A DNA stretch of 64,000 nucleotides from Capronia americana (Eukaryota > Ascomycota > Eurotiomycetes > Chaetothyriales > Herpotrichiellaceae), in contig JADWQD010000012.1 in assembly GCA_016110215.1 (NCBI GenBank), forward strand, positions 1,293,477 to 1,357,476. Direction: 5' to 3'. The position numbers and the translations under genes are program-made. This document shows positions 1-12,700 of the stretch, piece after piece. The notes below the pieces were generated by a model, which made no database searches, was not told the DNA's origin, and was given only the letters and a program-made list of their open reading frames with translations. Every line of letters begins with the position of its first letter. Position 1 is the stretch's first letter.

Positions 1-470
1 TGGCTGGCTGACCTTGGGGAAACTTTTCAAGTCCATCGAATCGGCCGCAACGCAGGACTCGACCAGACGGGAACCGCACCTGGTGAAGGATCTGAGACAC
101 CCTGTGAGTTGAAATCACTTCATGTTCTTCCGGCGGGCGCTCGAGCCTTATCATTCTGATTCTCGCTCAATGGCTGCTGCTAACCAATGCGATGTGATGC
201 GGGTTTCTACAGACAATCTACAGCGACGCCATCCTCGCCATGCTGCGATCCCCGGCCGAAGAGGTCAATGGCCTGCTCGACACGGACGAGGACTTCCTCC
301 GCAAGAAGGGAGTGACGGATTTCTCAAAGTACAGCGTCGTCCCGGGTGCGACGCCACGGCGAATCATGCCGGCCGAATTCCCGGTCTTGGAAGTGGCGGA
401 ACAGGACGACGAAGGCAGGAGGGTCGACAGCGTGGCCCTGCGGCAGGGGCAAGAAAAGAGCAAATTGTAG
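1..470 (+). CDS. C-terminal end of an unrecognised gene, cut by the window edge
   Basis: A reading frame is open from the first bases of the window (codons from base 2) to base 103. A GTGAGT donor follows at 104 and an acceptor TTTCTACAG ends at 212. The second exon, 213-470, ends in TAG. Both exons are whole codons (34 and 86), so the splice is in phase 0. The visible 119 residues are hydrophilic, with a charged tail and no membrane segment, signal or motif that I recognise. The gene converges on the amidohydrolase that ends 195 bases downstream. I do not assign a function. An amide- or purine-related role would only be a guess from the neighbour. The start lies outside the window. Confidence 0.55.
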
Positions 471-664
471 ATTGCAAGGAATATTATGGAATCATTGGTG
501 GAAGGAAGCGTGGGGATACGGTCGAAGAAGTGACGATTCATTCATACAGTAGGGTTGGTTCCTCAGTAAGTAGGCCATACTTAACTTATCAAGGAGCAAC
601 TTTTTCCTTTCCGACCACCGCTAGAGGACGTCGTGGTGTCTCTCTCACAACTCTGCCGCTATTC

Positions 665-2397
665 CTACTCGGCGTCAACCAATCGACTAGTATCAGTATG
701 ATACATGGCCAAGAGCGTCTCGCGCGCCTTTTCGAGGCTGAGACCGTCAATCCTCTGCTGGATCTCCCGTTGGCTGCGCCGCACCTGTTCCGCCGTTTCG
801 CGCCACTCCGTGCGCCCCATGTTGTCCAGAGTCACATCTGTGGCGACGAGCTTGCCCGCCTTCTTCCTCCACGCGCCATCCACAATGACGTGTTCGATAT
901 CGGCGGCTTCGCTGAACCGCACAATCGCCACCACGGGATCGTACTCGGCTGCGCTCAACATACCTACACTCCCGGCTGCATCGAAGACCACGAGGTCGGC
1001 TTTCTTGCCCACCTCGATGCTCCCGAGCGCGTCGCCGAGGCCGAGACACCTGGCTCCGCGGATCGTCGCAAGGTTGAAAGCTTCTTCCGATGTGCCGGTG
1101 ACGTTCGCGGAGGGATAATTTCCTTGGGCGACAATCTTGGCGTTTCTTTCCAATCGCGTAAGTTGGAGCAGCATCCGTGCCTGCAGGAGAATGGACGACG
1201 GGTCGTTCGTGTGGCAGTCCACGCCAAGTGAAACATTCGCAGTCTGCTTGGCCTTGAGTGCTGGGTCGAGGCCGACGGGGAACCCCATGCCCATCTGAGC
1301 TTCTGTCCCGGGCGTGCTTGAGATCGGCGTGCCGGTCGCAGCGAGGATGGACATGTCATCTTGCGAGATGCCATTGCAATGTGAGAGAAGCAAGTACGGC
1401 ACGCTCGGGGAAGAGTCTGACTGTGGGTAGGGACTCCGCAGGAGATTGTAAGACTGGAACAGCTGAACATGTGAATGCAGACCTGGAGCGGGTCAAGTCA
1501 GCCCACAGAACAATGCACCATATGCCAATAAATGGTCCCTACCCATGAAAGCATTTCGTCCGACGTGGCTTGTCACCAGTCTTAATCCCTTCTGTCGGAG
1601 TGTTTGGAAGAGGCCCAGAACCATGTCCCTGGAGAGGAACCAGAGATCGAAACCCATGCCAACTTCCACGAGCGATGCGGAGCTGTTGTGTTTCTCGAGC
1701 AGATCGCCCAACTGCTGGACCGCCCACTCGGGCATGAGGTCCTGCTCAGGGACACATTGAGATTGGTCCCAGTGTGCCATGCGTGTCGGAACGGTGTACC
1801 CGAAGATGGCGCGGATACCGGAGTCGAGGGTCGCCTGCAGTGCAGAGGTAGCTGCAGGACGTGGTACTTAGATTCCTCCTTAACAGACAGGATGGGTGAG
1901 GCCGAGACTTGCCGTGCTCAGGTGTATACACGCAATGTGCATGGTCCAGGACGGTTGTTGTCCCCGAATGAAGAGCCTCCAGACAGCCCGATAACTGACC
2001 CCAGTACATATCTCTCGGTTCGTATGCATAGGACATCATATTGCCTAGAGTCACCCAAGCGTCAGGAAACAGCTCACCAAACAAAGGGGAGCGGACGAGT
2101 CACCCTACCAGAATACATGTATGCGACGAGCCCCTGCTCGGCGTGCCGGCCTTTCAACTGCGTCTGCCAGAGGTGATGGTGAGTATCCACGAAGCCTGGC
2201 GAGACGATTTTCCCCCTGCAATCAATGACTTCAGTGGACTCGCTGGGAGGGACAATATTTTGCCCGATGTTTTCGATGATGTCGTTGCAGACGAGGACAT
2301 CGGTGCCACGGAGGATGATAACATGGTCATTCTTGTCGTGGGCGAGCACAGTCCCACCTTGCAGGAGAATGGATGATTTAGGAGACTCGGTCGTCAT
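665..2397 (-). CDS. Metal-dependent amidohydrolase (chlorohydrolase / guanine deaminase-like family)
   Basis: Four exons (2397-2109, 2044-1913, 1851-1543, 1482-665) give 515 residues. The N-terminus has the beta-strand lead of the family and then the metal-binding HxH motif within PGFVDTHHHLWQT (His73-75). A later SHCNG segment and the LGVDCHTND segment supply the expected His and catalytic/metal Asp of a PF01979 TIM barrel. The length fits fungal AtzA/TrzN-like amidohydrolases, which remove amino or chloro groups from ring compounds; the substrate cannot be read from the sequence. The protein is probably cytosolic, with no signal peptide. Introns 1 and 3 are GT-AG. Intron 2 (1912-1852) appears to begin GCAAGT, a GC-AG intron that keeps the frame and joins EH to ATSALQATLDSG. 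The start is the ATG at 2397; a codon at 2430 in the same frame is not ATG. Confidence 0.85.
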
Positions 2398-4891
2398 CGT
2401 GTCGTGATTATTGTCGTGTCTCGGATACAACTAGTGATCAACAAGCAGGGGAGAAAACTGACGTACAAATCCTCACCAGTTCGAGCCTGCCACAGAAAAA
2501 TGTTCAGCTAGGTCGCATCAAATAGCGTCGACGTCCCAACCTCGTGAGGGCTCGAAAATATAGTCCTTCCAGCAGCCTGTTGTCGAGATGGAGCGGAGGG
2601 ACAAAGTCTCCGCATAATCGGATGAATTCTGCTTCCGCACGCGATTTACAGGTTGGCGAGCCTTTGGCATGACGATTGACGTCGGAGACTTTCCATTCTC
2701 ACTGGATCGTCTCGGCCTCGTAGAAAGGAAGAGAGCGAGCTTGAGGCTTCATCGGACCTCCAAGCTCAAGAGCCCGAAGAGTCCATCGCGTGTCATGCCG
2801 TGCCTGGCGTGTTCACTGCTCTGCCAACACTTCCCGGTTGAAGTCGGATGGAAGATAAGCGCGCGGCAGGTCCAGCACGAATACATCAAGCGCCACAATC
2901 ACATGTGCGAGGATAAGAGTAGGTTCTGAGACACGCAGAGGATGTGGACGAGAGATACTTCGGTGAGAGAGGACTCCCGTGGGCAATGAATAGAGTGTCA
3001 GTCCATGCTGACTAGACTTGCATTTGTGTCGAGACGCGACGCGGTCAAGAGAGAAAGACGATATCTGAACGTGTCGGACAACCCCCATGATTTAGAGGGG
3101 CTCCTTGTCGATGTGCCGGTGGAATGGCGGCGGCGACGGCGACACTCCTGGTATACTTTCACTGTACGAGGACCTACAATTTGTATCACCGCCCCGGTGG
3201 GAGCCAATGATTATGTCGCAACACATCACGCGTTCCTTTACAACTGCGCGCGAGAGATCATTAGTACTTCCGTGCTCGTACAGCCGGTTGACCCGCCCTG
3301 CCCTGCCCTGGATTCGAATCCGGTATCCCTTTTCGGAAAGTGTTTGAGATAACGGTGGCCCGTCTTCAAAAGGCTACAAGATACGGGGTCCAGGAGAAGG
3401 AATGCCTGTACTGTGTAAAGCGTCCCGCTGACTCGAGTCGTAGTGCTTACTTCGGCATAGTCACCGTCCTCGAACCTCACTCGCCTCTGCGCTCTCCCCT
3501 GTCAAAAGCGCCTGTCTCATCCCATTGCTCCTTCAACAATCATTCAGGACCCACTGCAGACCTTGCACTAAGCCCTACCGTGTTAAGATACCCCCCGGCA
3601 GAGCACTAATCAAGACCCTCATTGCCTTTGTGGCCTGTCCCCTGCCGAAGTATCCCATGTGGCATGGTCCCAAATACCCCGCTCACCGAGGAGATGTCGA
3701 TATTTCGCATCATGTGCTATGGGGCCTGTCGCTACCCGACGTTGCACCGTCCACCAAGCGAGCCATTGTCACTGCCCGCCTATTGGGAGGCACAGCCGCA
3801 TCCTCGCTTGAAGGGTTCGAATATCCCGAAGAGGCCATAGTCTTGCGTGCCAAAGGCCTGTTCGCGGTTCAATGCAGCTGTTGTCCGTTTTCCGGTGGTC
3901 CAAGCGGTCAATGCACCCAGTACGAGTACTCGTACAATAAGACGTGCGACCAAGAGGGGCCTGTCGATCATCCATGCCGCTATTGCCCCGGCTGCTCTGG
4001 TCAGAATTCAGAGAGGCCCTATCATATACCACCACGGCCTCCAATTGAGCCAGTCGCAGGGGTTTAGTCACAGGTAGGCACGGACAAAGTGCTTACGAGA
4101 ACATATCTCGGGGCTTCTTGATCAGTTTTCTGCTTACGAGTACCACCAGTTCTTCCTGGCCGGCGGCCCTGCTTCGGTAATATCAGTCCGACGTGTGCCA
4201 GTATGCGAGTCATCTCGTATTGGGCCCCCTCTGGCTCGCACGTTAGTCCCTGACCCGTGCGGCGCACCTGTTGACTAAGCCCTCGCAGACAGTGGCACTC
4301 GCGGTGATCGTGCGCCAGACCAAGGACATGGGATGTGACGGGGTGGGGATCAGGGCTTAGTACGGGTCTAAGGATCAGGATGAATCCTGCAACGCTTATG
4401 ATTCACGCATCGCGGCAAACACCAGAAGGAGGTCAAGGGATGACGCCACAATCAGGATCAATTGCTTAGCTTTCGGACTTTTGTTCGACACTCCAGATGG
4501 TGATATCGGCCCTTGCACTAATGCAACAAGTCATCTGGAACGGTGTATCGTGTATCATTGATACAGGCGTATTTCGGGACTGGTTTACCGTATGCCTATG
4601 CCACGATGTATTGTCATCAGGCCTTCCATCGAAACGGCAAGCAATGGAGCCTCCAGGAAGGGGCTTATTGAGTGGTCCGTCCCCCTGATCGGTGCACCTC
4701 CGGTAGGACGCATCTGCGCCCTGTCGTGGGTTTGGCTCGGTCAAGACCACCCGGATATCAAGCTCTGTGCGATGCTGAAGCGTGCGACCGATATCAAGGC
4801 TCCTCGGCATTTGCGTTGCTGCCGCCACCACGTTGCCTGTCAACCCGTGCCCCTATCATGGTTCGAGCCTCTGCCGCTTGTGCGAGGGATC
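2398..4891. other. Gene-poor interval upstream of the amidohydrolase
   Basis: About 2.5 kb lies between the amidohydrolase start and the stop of CSN1. Several open frames of 60-180 codons occur on both strands, including a Cys-rich one at 3525-4067, but none shows a recognisable domain, consistent splice signals or a family-like start. A TTCGAA palindrome inside GGATTCGAATCC near 3311 resembles a tRNA T-arm, but no acceptor stem pairs with it. I see no gene here. The promoter of the amidohydrolase should lie just above 2397. Confidence 0.5.
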
Positions 4892-6467
4892 CTATCCGCC
4901 CTTGCGTGCAGCCAACATTGACCCCATGATGTCTCTGCCACCATGGCCAGGAGGAGCTGATTGAGCCGGATGGTCTGCCGTAAGGACATCACTATCATCC
5001 CACGCCTCAGTCTCGGTGGCCCATCCTTTCTTCTTTGACGGTGGCTTGACCTCCAAACCGGCGTTGATGACTTGAAGTCTGAACAGTTTCATTCGAGCCT
5101 CGCGAACAAATGCGTCAACCATGTCAAGGGCGGCCTGCTGGGCCTCAGCTCGTTGATTGTGTTTGACGGCTTCGAGCACACCATTTTCCATGTCAATTCG
5201 TGCATCAAGTCTGCCGCCCTCGATGAGGGTAATGATCTCATCAAGGAAGCTCTGTCTCGGCCCAGTTCCGTCGGTTGCTCCGGTCGCGGTCGCAGGAGTG
5301 CCGAACATTTTCTCCATGCTTGCCAGTGTAACCTTGCTGAAGGGTTGAAAGTATTGTACGATGCTCTTTGTCCGAACTCGCTTGTAGATGTCTTCGACCA
5401 GAGGCTGCAAGTAGATGTCAAGCAGATAGTCCGCTCGGTACGACTCGAGAATGTCCAGACACTGACTATACTTACTCCCACAGAAGAAGGTAATGGCTCG
5501 ACGAATGTGAGGTTCCAGCTCGAGGAAATTACGGAAGTTACTATTCTCCAGAACTTTGCTCTGGAGCTCAGCACGGGACATGGACGCCAACGCGCAAAGC
5601 CCGCCATACACAGCAATGTCATTGCTCGTGAGTACGTCCTTGTACGTGTCTCCCAGGCTGGGGTCAGTGTGGATGAAGCTGATCGCAGCCTCATGGTAGT
5701 CCAGAGTCGACATCTGCTGGAGGCCCATTGCTGCTTGTATCTTTGGTTGGTTCCTGGCAAATTCCTCGGACTTCAGCTGAATGTTCCGGATTTTGTGTAC
5801 CTGAGACTGGACTGCCAGCCAGTTTCTCTGCTCGATTGCAACAGCAATGATCCGGAATGCGGTCGACGCAATGTGGGCGGCAGTTGTGCAGTAGTCTCGC
5901 ATGCGGGAGTAGGCTTTGACTGCGTTGTTGAGATCTCCGATGGTGTAGTAGTGTGTTCCCAGGTCTTCATTCCCCATCTGTTCATAGTCTTAGCACGTAC
6001 CCCGTGGCTCACTGCCAGTCTCCGGACCTACCCGAATGCTCTCCTTGATTAAATTGTTCTTGTAACCTTTCAGTTCGTTCTCCAACCGGGCTGTCTCTGC
6101 GTTGTTTTTCTTCTCTTGCTGAGCAGCCCATGCTGGGTCAAGCAGGTTGCCCAGGTTCTTGCCCGCTGACACCCGTTTCAGCAGTGCGACGGCCTCTTGA
6201 TAAAATCGGACATCGTTGCCTTTCTTCGCCTCAATGAGTGCCAGACGAGCAGCCTCCTCGGCCAGGACGGTGGAGCATGATGCGATAAGGTGGAGGCGGC
6301 GGAAGACGGTACGACCTAGGTGGAAGGTTAGCACAATTCGAATGACTCAGTGCAGAATCTGACGAGCCTTTGTAATTCGAGATGTAGGCGGCCAGGTCGA
6401 ACTTTGGAGCCTCATTAACCACGACGCCGTAGTTGTATTGTTCTGCTAACGAGGCATCATTCGCCAT
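4892..6467 (-). CDS. csn1: COP9 signalosome subunit 1 (CSN1 / CsnA)
   Basis: Three exons (6467-6368, 6315-6032, 5977-4892) encode 489 residues, the usual length for CSN1. The N-terminal part reads like CSN1 (PKFDLAAYISNYKGRTVFRRL). It is followed by a TPR-like helical region (about 125-290) with MGNEDLGTHYYTIGDLNNA, and a PCI domain at about 300-440 that includes the RTKSIVQYFQPFSKVTL segment. CSN1 is a scaffold subunit of the COP9 signalosome, which removes Nedd8 from cullins; in filamentous fungi it controls development and secondary metabolism. It acts mainly in the nucleus. Intron 2 (6031-5978) is GT-AG with a GCTAAG branch. Intron 1 (6367-6316) has a CTAG acceptor and GTGCTAACC branch, but only a GC donor (AAAG|GCTCGT) keeps the reading frame. 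The start is the only in-frame ATG upstream. Confidence 0.9.
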
Positions 6468-7247
6468 ACTCGACGGAAAGCTGAGGCGGCCCTCGCCGCA
6501 AACACCCTTGGTAAGCAGCAGGAGACAATTTGCCTGGGACCTGGTGTCAGAGCCGACGCTAGAGGGTGCTGCAGTCGGCGGGCTGCTGAATTCAATGATG
6601 TGGATGAGGAGAGTGACAAGAATTGGTGACTTCACTCTGAGCAGGCAGTGAGGTCGTCGCGCTCTGGTCTGCCGCGTGCCGATGACGGAAAGCTTGGCGT
6701 GGACCTCTTAACCAAAGTTACCGCCTGAGGCAGCAAGCGGGCAAGCTTAGGCTTGCCTGGAGACAGCCTAGAGGTTCCACCATTCTCCTCCGTAAGTAGC
6801 AGAGCCGCACCATCGTCTGCGCCGTTCATGGTGCAACTTCTACAGCTGCGCGTTTTGGAGCGAACACTCAGTTCAATCATGATCGAATGTCTGCACTTGA
6901 TTCCACCTGCGCTCAGCGCGGGTACTGCCTTACAGGATATCTATCGTACACAAGCTTTTTCCTCCATTGGGGAGATCAACGGGTATCTCTTGTGGCTTCG
7001 AAGACTGATTCCGCCCATATCCAGGCAAATCCCATCTTCACAGGTGGTTCCCAAATCATTCAAGTCGTCTCAGAATTTTGAAGTCCCATCGACACCACGG
7101 TGTGTTCACATTGACAATGGTCATCATCAAGACACATTAGATGATAAAGACAGAAGGAGCTCTCTTGAACTCGAGGACTTCGAAGCCCATATCCAAATCG
7201 CTAAAACGCACCACAAAAAAACACACATAAACGTGACAAGGAGGCGA
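6468..7247. other. Spacer between CSN1 and the C2H2 factor
   Basis: This 780-bp stretch lies upstream of CSN1 and downstream of the C2H2 gene, both on the minus strand. It should hold the CSN1 promoter and leader and the 3' UTR of the C2H2 gene. A long plus-strand frame begins here and runs through the C2H2 gene, but it is only the antisense shadow of that gene. I see no separate gene. Confidence 0.5.
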
Positions 7248-9728
7248 TCATGCCATAAGAGCGTTGAGGTCAAAGGTGTTGCCCTCGTCCTCGGTTGCCG
7301 GCATCCAATGTCCTCTCTCTTCGGCGGTGGCATTGTGAAATGCCTCCGCTCGCTTGAGAGTCTCCACATCGAGGTCGGTGACATAGTTCTTGCCGTCTGG
7401 CAGGGTCATTCGGACCTCGAATTCGTTGTGGAGCATCATGTCATCTTTCCACAGGCGGCGCTCGCCATCGTATACGCAGAGCACGCGCTTCTTCATCCGC
7501 ATTTTCTCCGCCGACATGCCCCAGGAAGGAGGATAGTGCTTTCTCTTCTTGCGACCTTTGCCGACAAGAGCGACGCCACCTTTCGACCAGGTCATACCTT
7601 TCTTCGAGGACCTGCCGGGTTTGGAGATACCACCACCGATGATTGCTCGCGCAGAGACGGGGTGCTTGTTGGATTTCAGGAGCCCTTTGCCGGACCGACT
7701 GTTGAACGAGGGATCCTCGTCCTCATCGTCCTCATCGTCTTCTTCATCGTCATCGTCATCCTCGTCATCGAAGCTGGTGGGAGCATCCTCTGTCTTGATC
7801 ATGTGACGGTCGAGGGTTTCTTGGACGTCATGGTCGCGGTCGATCTGAGAAAGATGCTGGACATTGACAGCCTCGGAAGGTTCCTCTTGCTGGACAACGC
7901 GCAGCACACAGTCGTCCAAGTGCTCGTAGAAGTCTTGAGCATTGTTGAAGGTGGCTGAGCAGGTAGAGCATTTGCCCGTCGCATCTTGGCAGTAGCTGGA
8001 GAGTTTTCGGTTATTGGCGGATGGACTTCGCTTTCGGCTGTTCGGGGGAGTCTGCTCCACACCGTGCACCGAAGTTAGATGTCGCTTGAAGACGTCTGCT
8101 CGGTTGAAACTCTTCTCCGCTGGGGAGCCCGATCCAGGGCAAAAGCCGCAGACCATGGTGCCTTTATAGTGGGTCAGTGTATGTCGGTTCTTGTCGTATT
8201 TCCGCGCGAAGCCCTTCAGGTTGTATTCACAGGTAAGAATCGGGCATTTCTCAGGTCGTTCGGCTTGATGAGTCAACATGTGCGCCTTTAGATCCTTGAA
8301 AACCTTTCCACAGTCAGGGTGGGGACATCTGCCCTTCTCCGAGCCTTCCTCGTCTACATGCGAGGATGGGCTGGGATGCGAGACGCCAGACGCGTAAGAT
8401 GCCAAGGACGGTCTTCGGCTCATAATTTGTTGTTGCTGGTAGTAGTTTGCGTTTGTGATGGGGTCGGAAAACTGGGTCGTGGGATAGACGCCGTACGGTC
8501 GAGGGGATGGAGCTGGCGATGTCGAAGGTGAAGTGTACGAGTGCAAGCTGGGTGCGAACATCCCTTGCTCGGAAAAAGCGTTGTCGCCGTAAGGTCTGGG
8601 CGCATGGATCAAGGAGGGATCTGTACATGACGCTTGTTAGTGGACGTTTCCCAGTTCGGAACCAAGCAGCGATCGGTAGATTAAGAGCATGCACGGACAA
8701 GGAAATAGTCAAGGACAGACTTCATAGGGCAAAGGAAAGACAGGCGGAAGAGACGAACAGGATGATTCAAGCGGTGGAATGAAATTACCGCTGCTTTGAG
8801 CAAAGAAATGAGACTGAAAATGGCCGGCATGGTGTTGCTGTGGTGCGAAGTTTGCACTAAGAGGAGGGAACATATGGGCATGAGAGGCGTAGCTTGGTTG
8901 CGAGCGCGCAGCGGATGGGAAGCCTCTCGCGTTCACGGGAGAGACAACAGAAGATCGTCTCGAGCATGCTGAAGCAGGTGTCGTTGGGGATTTGAAGATA
9001 GGCGTTGCTCGGGTATGGTCGGTTGCAGGAGAGTGGGTGGCAGTCGACAAGACCGAACTGGAAGCAATTGAAGGTGCAGTGGGGACTCGCGGATCGAAGA
9101 AGGTATTGATAGACAACGACCGAGGCGATGCGGTAAAGGGTAAACACTGGGCATGTGACGATGATGAAAGCGGCTGCACGGATCGGGCATTGGGAGGCGC
9201 AACCCTCGTCGGCGGAGTTTGAGAAGAGGAAAGATCGGCACACTCACCCACAAAACTGTCTGGAAGCTTTTCGTGGCTTGCCAGTGACAGTTCGGCTTCC
9301 ATCGCGGTTCCCAGAATGTCCTGTGAAAAGGTTTCATGGTTGACGATTGCAGGCATGACGCCCAGGCCATATGAAGCTGCCGCGTGGTCGTATCCGTCCT
9401 GGCTTGGGATCATATGAGCAGGGCCCGAATATGGTGAACCGACGGTGGAAGACGACGCGCTGGGGATCGACGCGGCCGAGCCAGAGGAGATGAGAGCGGG
9501 CGGCAGGTCGTGGAACTGGTGCATCTCTTGTTTGATAGAGTGCATCGGAGCCGTCGCGAACATGGCCGGGTTCTCAAAGAAGGAGTAGGGGAGCGGGTGA
9601 AAGTTGTTCAAAGCTTCAGCGGAATCGTACATGTCCATGGTGAGGCCGGGGAAGGGTGCTTGAATGCTTTGCTCGAGGTCGTATAGTTGGTCGAACTGCT
9701 GGCGGCGGTTGTGCTCGAGCAGGAGCAT
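7248..9728 (-). CDS. C2H2 zinc-finger transcription factor
   Basis: Two exons (9728-8789 and 8620-7248) joined across a 168-nt GT-AG intron give 770 residues. The first 410 residues are low-complexity, rich in Ser, Pro, Ala and Gln, as in fungal activators. The zinc fingers lie at about 410-500: a CPHPDCGK...HMLTH finger, a CPILTCEYN...RHTLTH finger and a CGFCPGSG...RHLTSVH finger. A fourth, degenerate unit (CSTCSATF...HLDDC) sits at about 530-550. An acidic Asp/Glu run follows at about 598-616, then a basic patch (GKGRKKRKHYPP) that could serve nuclear import. It is a nuclear DNA-binding protein; I cannot name its target genes or a characterised ortholog with confidence. The start ATG at 9728 begins the conserved-looking MLLLEHNRRQQFDQLYDLE. 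A minus-strand frame at 9745-10176 could be an upstream exon but looks more like leader. Confidence 0.85.
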
Positions 9729-12700
9729 TGTTATGAGGCAGTACTCAGCTCAATAGGACTGCATGAGGTGAAAGGAGGGGGGTAAGTGGTGGACGTCCTT
9801 GAGAAGTAGATCTCGCAGAAGCAGGCTCTCGGAGGATAGGGTCAGGCTTATGGGCCAACGGTGTGTCTTCAGAGGATTCGCGCGGGGCCAAAGAAGGCGT
9901 CGGGTGGCGCGTAGATGGCGGTGTTCTAGGTCTCTGAGGCTCCGGAACCGATATCGATAAAGACCGAGAATACGGACTCCAAGGCCTAGATGCTTTGCGC
10001 CGGCGGTTGGTCAATACGAGATGGTATGAGGCTTGCTCAGCAATGTCGATCAATACTGGAAGTAGCGACGAGGGACAGCGGGAGGGATGAATCGGCGTAG
10101 CGGTGCGTCGAGGTCGCGGGTCAGTCTCGCCGCGATCCGTCTCAGGCAAGCTGATATCGCGAGGGGTTGCGGACAATCGAAGGCGGCAGCAGCAAGGTGT
10201 TATGGGAGGGAGCGTTCAAGAAGAGTTCTGCGAGGTGAGTCCCAGGCTGAAGATTGGGGGGCGAAATCGCTGTGAGATATAGTCTTTGATGAAGCAAAGG
10301 GTCTTGCCGAAATCAGACAGACCAAAGTCCCAAAGATCACAGATGAGCCCAAGCGTTCCCACAAACTGGATGGTTAGCCCTATGGGCTCGGACCAGGACC
10401 AGGGTGTGAGGGCACAACCCCTGGAAGGCTAAAACTTTCAGAAAGAGAGCAGTGCCTCACCGCGTCGTCCGAGGACTAGCTTGTTAGCACTTGCATTAGC
10501 CATTACGGAGGCTTGGTGTATTACACAATACCTGCCAGGACGCCTAAGCCAGAAACACACGGCACGAGAGGCCATCCAGTCCGTCCGTGAACTCGTTGTC
10601 CACAACCCACGCTGCTCTCGAGCCAGTATGCGGTCAACGCGCACCGCGACACTGTGTTTGGGTTAAGGGTATACCATAGCTGCCGGCAACGCCCACATTG
10701 CAGAAGTGGGCATGTGTCAGGGCGATCGCCCACAACGCGGAGGGACAGCAGACCGGGATGCATGTTTTTCCGGCCTCCCTCCACTTCGTACAATGGCCAT
10801 CGAGTGAGCACAAAAGTACGGCTGATTTCGTTGGCTCATCGTCTTTCTTCCAGGTCGCCATTCACGATCCTCAGCGGCATTGTAGCACCAGATCGGAGCA
10901 CACTACGAGTACCCTGCCCTTGGTAGCAGTCCTTTGGAGTAGAGTTCGGCGTCTGGAGACCAATTCCCCAGGAATGAGCGTCCTGCCGCAGTCGAAATCC
11001 GGTTGACGAGTCACAGGCAGAGTATCGTCATACTATTCTCCAGTGAGCGGAAATGTCAAAGTGGCCGGGATTAGGCTCGAGATGCTGGATCTGGAAGAGT
11101 GGATTCTGGACAGACAGGCTCGTGCCTGGGGACTGGCACTTCATTCGAGTGGGCCGGAAGCGAAGGGTGCTGTTTGGCGCTGCCGATTTGAGCGATAAGG
11201 GTAAGAGAATGCGCCGAACAGAGAAAACGCCAACCACGGAAACCCCTTTGTGAGCTTCGCTTGCTGCTACTACTGCGGCCAGCAGTGAAAACGCCTTCCC
11301 AGAACAGGCGTAACACGATGCTGCTGTAGGCGAAGGCCGATGCGATTGGCGCCATCGTGCAGATGCGGTCTGCTCCCCTGCCACAAAACGTGGCTTCTAA
11401 GCGTCCCCCGCTGTGCCCGGCTCGTTCATTGGCCTCACGCTGTCGGGGTCGCCAGTCCGTGCTCTTGGGCGATGGCGCAGGGTCATTTAGTGGCGGTGAC
11501 AGCGCTCCTGATTCGCTCTCCTGCGCCCTGAGCCACAGTGCGAAAAATAGACACACCGCAAGATGGCTGTGACCCGGCTGCGATGACATGCACAACATCC
11601 ACAGTCACCGACTCCTACGTCGCAAAGAGGAGCATGGTGACATCTTCTGGGCAATGACGACTTGGGTTCCATGGGAAAGTCACAGGTGTATCGGTAGCCG
11701 CAGATCATGCTCACCGATGCAAGTCTGCGGGTTCCTTACTGAATCCGCTGCCGCCTTGGTGAGCACCGAGCGGTAATGGGGTGATTGGTGATTGTATGGT
11801 CGAAGAAAAACACAAGGCGGATTTTCACCCAAACTTCCATTTCCAAGCCCAAAATGAAAGAGAGATGGAGCCTCACCATTGAGTGACACTGCATTCATTC
11901 GCTGATCAACGCACGGTGGGTGTGTGGTGTGGGCTTCAATTGCGAGTCTATAGCAGCAAGCCATATGATCATCTGTCAATCATTGACACTATCACGGTAC
12001 TAATGAACTATGCCCGTACACGACTTGGGGTGGTTAGAAGTTGGGAGCCGCTTGAAACGAAGCCCACCCCCCTAACGGCGAGCCCGGACGGCGGAAGGGT
12101 AGGCTTGCCCGCTAGCCCGCAAATGGTACGCGAGAAGGTCCTGACTCCTTCGTAAAGCTGGTCGGCGACTCGTCAAAAGGACGGACCCCATAACTGAAGT
12201 ACTCTTACCTCACTGCATTTTGAAGGGAGCTTCCCTGGCCTCTCTCCTCATACCCTGCATTCACCAGCGTTTCGCATCATTCGTCCCCTGTTTTACTGAA
12301 CCTGTGGTCAAGCCATGTCCGAGACGACCAGTTCCATGTGGCACAAAGCGTGGTAATTGCCGGCATCCATCACCCTTTCGCCCTTGTATCGTGCTTGCTT
12401 GGTACTGTAGCTGCGAGGTCCAATCGAGGTCGTAGTCACTGTTTGGCCCCCGAATGCATTCCTCAGGACACGGATTCCACGTTGACGCTGCGCGAGACAT
12501 CGACAACGCGCCCCTCGTAGGGCTGCAGCAGTCGATAGCCCCCAACTGCTGGAAAGTCCGATCTTGCGTGATTCGCCCAAGATCCCATTGTCGGGTCTTC
12601 TCACTGTCACGAGTTTGGAGGAGCGCCCAAAACCTTGAGCGCCGAGATACGCTTTGTGGTGTCTAGTTGGGAAATCATCGCGCACTGGGCTTGAAACTTA

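Noticed and set aside
122..1231. 369-codon plus-strand frame over the amidohydrolase
   Set aside because: It overlaps the second exon of the edge gene in another frame and runs antisense through the conserved amidohydrolase C-terminal exon.
3290..3330. tRNA-like T-arm (GGATTCGAATCC)
   Set aside because: The palindrome matches a T-loop core, but no paired acceptor stem, D-arm or anticodon arm could be drawn on either strand.
3525..4067. 180-codon Cys-rich frame
   Set aside because: The cysteines have no recognisable spacing, there are no splice or start signals, and the composition is ordinary for the interval.
6753..7958. 401-codon plus-strand frame
   Set aside because: It lies antisense to the exon encoding the acidic and C-terminal part of the C2H2 factor. 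Its protein has no domain, and its length is explained by the codon bias of the real gene.
9745..10176. Possible upstream exon of the C2H2 gene (143 codons)
   Set aside because: It starts with a plausible ATG but is Pro/Arg/Ser-rich without similarity, and no convincing donor joins it to the conserved MLLLEHN start. It is more likely leader.
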